From NCBI GenBank assembly GCA_041658075.1, contig JBBAAW010000001.1, positions 45,902 to 109,901 of the forward strand: a stretch of DNA of 64,000 nucleotides, in the 5' to 3' direction. The position numbers and the translations under genes were made by a program. The notes under the pieces were generated by a model that made no database searches, was not told the origin of the DNA, and worked only from the letters and a program-made list of their open reading frames with translations. This stretch comes from JBBAAW01 sp041658075. GTDB taxonomy: Bacteria > Patescibacteriota > WWE3 > UBA101185 > UBA10185. This document shows, one piece after another, positions 60,663 to 64,000 of this stretch (positions within the stretch are counted from its first letter, which is position 1; the number at the start of each line of letters is the position of its first letter).

Positions 60663-60673
60663 GCTCTTTGAAA
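60663..60673 (+). promoter_or_regulatory. boxA-like antitermination site
   Basis: GCTCTTTGAAA matches the rrn boxA consensus used by NusB/S10. It sits in the 16S leader, between promoter and processing stem. Confidence 0.6.
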
Positions 60674-60701
60674 AATTATGAAAGTATAGGTAAGAAAAAG
60701 T

Positions 60702-60745
60702 CCTTTCAAATTCAGTTGAATATTTCATATTCTAAAGTTGAAAGG
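60702..60745 (+). other. 16S leader processing stem
   Basis: CCTTTCAA (60702-60709) pairs perfectly with TTGAAAGG (60738-60745), with a smaller ATTCA/TGAAT stem inside, just before the mature 5' end. Its role in pre-rRNA processing is an inference. Confidence 0.4.
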
Positions 60746-62165
60746 CGAAAAGAATGTTTCTTTGAGAATTTGATCCTAGTTCAGGACGAACGCTAGCGGC
60801 GTGCCTAAGGTATGCAAGTCGAACGATTTAGTTGTCGCAAGATAATTGGATAGTGGCGAACGGCTGAGTAACACACAGGAATCTACCCATAAGTAGAGGA
60901 TAGCCCGGCGAAAGCTGGAGTAATACTCTATGTGATCGCAAGATTAAAGCTTTACAGCAATGTAAGACGCTTAAGGATGAGCCTATGGCCTATCAGGTAG
61001 TTGGTGGGGTAAATGCCCACCAAGCCTATGACGGGTAGCCGGTCTGAGAGGACGTACGGCCAGAAGGGCACTGAGACACGGGCCCTACTCCTACGGGAGG
61101 CAGCAATTGGGAATTTTGCACAATGGACGAAAGTCTGATGCAGCGACGCCGCGTGAAGGATGAAGGCCTTAGGGTTGTAAACTTCGATAAAGTACCGGCA
61201 AACTACGTGCCAGCAGCAGCGGTCATACGTAGGGTACAAGCGTTGTCCGGATTTACTGGGCGTAAAGAGTTCTGTAGGCGGTTGCGTAAGTTAGAAGTTA
61301 AATCTCTCCGCTCAACGGGGAAACTGCTTTTAATACTGCGTGACTAGAGACATCTAGGGGACAGCGGAACTTATGGTGGAGCAGTGAAATGCGTTGATAT
61401 CATAGGGAACACCAAGGGGGTAGCCAGCTGTCTGGGGATGTACTGACGCTGAGAGACGAAAGCGTGGGGAGCAAAACGGATTAGATACCCGTGTAGTCCA
61501 CGCTGTAAACTATGCCTGCTAGATACTTGGATTTATTCTGGGTGTCGAAGCTAACGCGTTAAGCAGGCCGCCTGGGGAGTACGGTCGCAAGGCTAAAACT
61601 CAAAGGAATTGGCGGGGTCCCGCACAAGCGGTGGAGCATGTTCTTTAATTGGCTGCTAACCCAAGAACCTTACCCAGACTTGACATGCTATCGTGTGTAG
61701 TTCTGCGGAAACGTGGGACGATCCTCGGATGATAGCACAGGTGTTGCATGGCTGTCGTCAGCTCGTATCGTGAGACGTACCCTTAAGTGGGCTAACGAGC
61801 GCAACCCTTACCGTTAGTTGTATCACTCTAGCGGAACTGCCCTGGTAACAGGGAGGAAGGCGGGGACGACGTCAAGTCAGGATTGCCTTTATGTCTGGGG
61901 CTAGAAACATGCTACAATGGCGCGCACAGCGAGAAGCAAAGCCGCGAGGTTGAGCAAATCTCTTAAAACGCGTCTCAGTTCGGATTGGAGTCTGCAATTC
62001 GACTCCATGAAGTTGGAATCGCTAGTAATCGGCGGTCAGCTATACGCCGGTGAATACGTTCTCGGGACTTGCACACACCGCCCGTCACGCCAGCAAAGCT
62101 GGGGCTATCCTAAATCTCTGCATTAGTAGGGCTCACGGTAGAACCAGTGATGAGGGTGAAGTCGT

Positions 62166-62965
62166 GTAAATGGAGTGTTGCGACTTACGAGAGTAATCTC
62201 GTAAAAAAATTCGGCTAATAACGGTGAAGTCCGTTTTGAGCGGATAATACCGTGGGAAGTCTTTCTAGATTTGTCATTACGATAAGCTTGGATCGACCCC
62301 GTATCGACTTCTTCATAATATATGTTGTCATATATGTATATGATGATATTATATTAATGATGAGATGTAGCGCTTTCGAACAAAACGAAAATCACAGCCT
62401 ACATAAAACGCCGACACCTAACATTACAAAGTCTTATTTACTTGGTTTGATACATGATTCAACCACTTCAAGGTATACCTATCGATTGTGTCAAAAATCG
62501 CTTTCTTTTCTTGAAAGTGTTCAGCGTGGAATTCAGAAAATGGGTTCTAAAGCGTGGATATATAAAGAGGGAAAGAGTAGAAATGTCTATATACTTGAGT
62601 TTGCTAAAAGTCTTCTTAAAGATTCGGCAATCGCAAGTCCAACAGATAAAATTGACTATATAAGGGGTTATTTTGATGCGGAAGGGAGTGTTCCTAGAAA
62701 TCTATTGACAAGGTATTACATTTACTTCTGTCAGAAAGATTTTAATGACTTAGAGCAGGTAAGAAATTATTTGTTGGAGTTAGGGATCGAATGTGGAAAA
62801 ATTCATATACCAAGTATAAGTGTCGACCCAAATTATTACAGGTTTTACATCTTATGTAACTCTTGGGAAAAGTTTGGACGATTTATAGGCTCTTTTCATA
62901 ACGAAAAGGGTAAGTTTGTTAGGATGAAGATATAGTCAGCACCATTAGTAATAATGGAATAAGCG
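62166..62965 (+). other. Group I intron in 16S rRNA (after position 1498)
   Basis: An 800-nt insertion splits GTGAAGTCGT / AACAAGG, between E. coli U1498 and A1499. Group I marks: exon AAGTCGT (62159-62165) pairs with an internal guide GCGACTT (62180-62186) with a U-G pair at the 5' splice site; the intron ends in G (62965); a P4-like ACGGT/ACCGT pair lies near 62222-62255; and the S-element-like AAGATATAGTC is at 62927-62937, possibly pairing with GACT at 62306-62309 as P7. It encodes a LAGLIDADG protein. Confidence 0.85.
62357..62935 (+). CDS. LAGLIDADG homing endonuclease in the 16S intron
   Basis: About 192 aa. The first motif is SYLLGLIHDSTTS near residue 26 and the second is KIDYIRGYFDAEGSVP near 101, each with the catalytic Asp, so it is a two-motif monomeric enzyme. 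KEGKSRNVYILEFAKSLL lies between. The frame is open from 62252, but the ATG pair at 62357/62360 is the likely start because upstream codons form intron-core RNA. The stop lies in the S-like core element, so gene and ribozyme overlap. Confidence 0.85.
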   Translation: MMRCSAFEQNENHSLHKTPTPNITKSYLLGLIHDSTTSRYTYRLCQKSLSFLESVQRGIQKMGSKAWIYKEGKSRNVYILEFAKSLLKDSAIASPTDKIDYIRGYFDAEGSVPRNLLTRYYIYFCQKDFNDLEQVRNYLLELGIECGKIHIPSISVDPNYYRFYILCNSWEKFGRFIGSFHNEKGKFVRMKI

Positions 62966-63009
62966 AACAAGGTAGCGCTAGGGGAATCTGGCGCTGGATC
63001 ACCTCCTTT

Positions 63010-63282
63010 CTAAGGAGAAAAAAACGTTAAAAGGAAAGCGGATACTTTAATTGCCTAGCGCAAAGCGAGCCCGTTTTACTTTTGAGCAAACTTATGTTTG
63101 CGAGGAAGGTGGTTTCGATCTTTAGATCGAAGCGTTCCAATTAACACCGTTTGACCAAGAAACTCATAAGTCAAGCGTGTAACCTCAAAAACTCACTGAG
63201 GATTGGGTAAGTTCAAAGATAAGCTATAAATCTTTAAACGAACATTCTTTTTGCCTTTTTTCTTTTGAATAACTAATAATAT
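63010..63282 (+). other. Spacer after 16S with hairpins, no gene
   Basis: GCAAAC/GTTTGC (63086-63101) and TTCGATC/GATCGAA (63114-63131) are perfect hairpins with four-base loops. No tRNA and no start of 23S rRNA are recognisable. Likely trailer RNA of the 16S transcript. Confidence 0.5.
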
Positions 63283-63699
63283 ATGGACGACATTAAAACG
63301 CAGAAACAAATTGTACTTGGAGTAATGAAAAACGACCAAGGTAAGGTGTTAATAATTAGTCGTGTCCATCCGGAAAAAGCATTTAACGGACAGGTGTTAT
63401 CTTGGGCGTTTCCAGGTGGTAACGTCCGCGTTGGAGAAACTGATGAACAGGCTTTAGCCGGAGAAATGAAAGAAGAAACCGGATACGAAGTTAAGGTTGG
63501 CGATAAAATGTCCGAGCGCGATTATCCGGAGCCTTACGTCCATTTAAAATACTTTAAATGCGAACCAGTTAAAGTTAAAACCACAATTATTGAGAAGACC
63601 CATCAAATTGATCGTGTTAAATGGGTAGAACCCGGACTTCTTAAAAAATTTTTTACTACAGATATAGACCCTAAAGTCGTCAGTTATTTGGGAATTTAA
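63283..63699 (+). CDS. Nudix hydrolase
   Basis: 138 aa. The Nudix box GGNVRVGETDEQALAGEMKE near residues 46-65, followed by ETGYE, has the right spacing, but the conserved Arg of REUxEE is Gly. QIVLGVMKNDQGKVLIISR at the start and WAFPGG before the box are typical of the MutT-like fold. Substrate unknown. It lies directly behind the 16S gene, with no good promoter or Shine-Dalgarno, and may be read from the rRNA transcript. Confidence 0.8.
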   Translation: MDDIKTQKQIVLGVMKNDQGKVLIISRVHPEKAFNGQVLSWAFPGGNVRVGETDEQALAGEMKEETGYEVKVGDKMSERDYPEPYVHLKYFKCEPVKVKTTIIEKTHQIDRVKWVEPGLLKKFFTTDIDPKVVSYLGI

Positions 63700-63734
63700 T
63701 CCTCACACCGTCACCCCATAGCAACGGGGCCTAA

Positions 63735-63811
<77 letters not shown>

Positions 63812-63912
63812 AAGATTATTTGACTATTCTATTTTATGCTGGCGTTTTGGTCAACCTTAATGTTTTAAGTTACAATTTTATTATAGGATATTTCCTTTTT
63901 TCAAAAATATGA

Positions 63913-63918
63913 TATAAT
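63913..63918 (+). promoter_or_regulatory. Extended -10 box near the right edge
   Basis: TGaTATAAT at 63910-63918 points right. The 80 bases that follow hold no reading frame (GTTTTGCACCC, GTTTTGCAGAG, CTTTGACAAGCAGG), so this may be the promoter and leader of an RNA gene beyond the window, possibly 23S. Confidence 0.4.
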
Positions 63919-64000
63919 CCGGCCAAGTTTTGCACCCATAGTTTTGCAGAGCTGGCACTTTGACAAGCAGGCAACTCAAAAGAAAATAATAATACAAAAA

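Larger units (their letters stand above)
60758..63009 (+). rRNA. rrs: 16S rRNA, interrupted by a group I intron
   Basis: The 5' end is placed from the conserved TTTGATCCT (E. coli 12-20) and the 3' end from GGATCACCTCCTTT. Conserved landmarks are present: CTACGGGAGGCAGCA, GCCAGCAGCAGCGGTCATAC, ATTAGATACCC, CAAAGGAATTGGCGGGG, GCACACACCGCCCGTC. Exon 1 is 60758-62165 and exon 2 is 62966-63009; spliced length would be about 1,452 nt, short as in Patescibacteria. The sequence departs from the universal consensus at several primer sites. End coordinates are approximate to a few bases. Confidence 0.95.

Noticed and set aside
62166..62965. Archaeal bulge-helix-bulge intron
   Set aside because: The U-G pair at the 5' splice site, terminal G and S-like element fit a group I intron; no BHB pairing around the exon ends was seen.

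Overview
The window looks like a chromosomal segment of a Patescibacteria (Candidate Phyla Radiation) bacterium, most likely of the Microgenomates/Katanobacteria side. The reasons are a strongly divergent 16S rRNA gene interrupted by a group I intron with a LAGLIDADG ORF, very tight gene packing with many 4-bp stop/start overlaps, archaeal-flavoured genes (ATP-dependent DNA ligase, BpsA-like aminopropyltransferase, dolichol-type GT2 and GT39 enzymes), and many genes whose -10 box lies only 6-7 bases before the start codon. TGA is used as an ordinary stop, which argues against the recoded Gracilibacteria/SR1 lineages. The lineage call is an inference from gene content and rRNA character, not from a tree.

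Layout. 1-1190: the 3'-truncated end of a TIM-barrel-like gene, a YdjM-type membrane hydrolase and a small membrane protein. 1284-24575: one long minus-strand surface-glycan locus. It holds polyprenyl-phosphate sugar synthases (GT2), four polyprenol-sugar-dependent GT-C enzymes (GT39), three GT4 enzymes, two MOP flippases, an AglD/MprF-type membrane protein, DUF2079, UDP-glucose dehydrogenase and UDP-glucuronate decarboxylase, headed by a secreted CAP protein. Ugd plus Uxs would give UDP-glucuronate and UDP-xylose; GT2 enzymes charge the lipid carrier; GT39 and GT4 enzymes build the glycan; the flippases move it. 24608-30094: a plus-strand housekeeping run (greA with a structured leader, lysS, HD hydrolase, serS, a spermidine-synthase-fold protein, a DHH-like protein). 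30081-32403: an exonuclease remnant, a sugar epimerase and a GT2.

32404-33800 is the most unusual stretch. Two tandem, divergent copies of a cassette (extended -10 promoter, strong Shine-Dalgarno, Cys-rich peptide of 46-57 aa, 3' hairpin) lie on the minus strand. They are followed by a YbaK-like gene bracketed by a tRNA-Ser gene and an 18-bp duplicate of that tRNA's 3' end.

33914-44003: TMTC-like GT-C/TPR protein, a coiled-coil gene with a tiny basic peptide gene, tRNA-Pro, SGNH hydrolase plus a frameshifted acyltransferase, tungsten-type aldehyde ferredoxin oxidoreductase, a second YbaK, and a Ca2+-type P-ATPase. 44104-58610: small unknowns, a broken AlkD gene, a nucleotidyltransferase-fold gene, an XRE regulator with its palindromic operator, ATP ligase, mutM-recF-Fic-like operon, GT4, a HEPN protein, mnmA, a Nudix-like protein, and a beta-propeller/M23 peptidase. 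58708-64000: a BpsA-SpeD fusion, a TlyA-like methyltransferase, the 16S gene with its intron, a Nudix gene and tRNA-Ile; no 23S gene is reached before the window ends.
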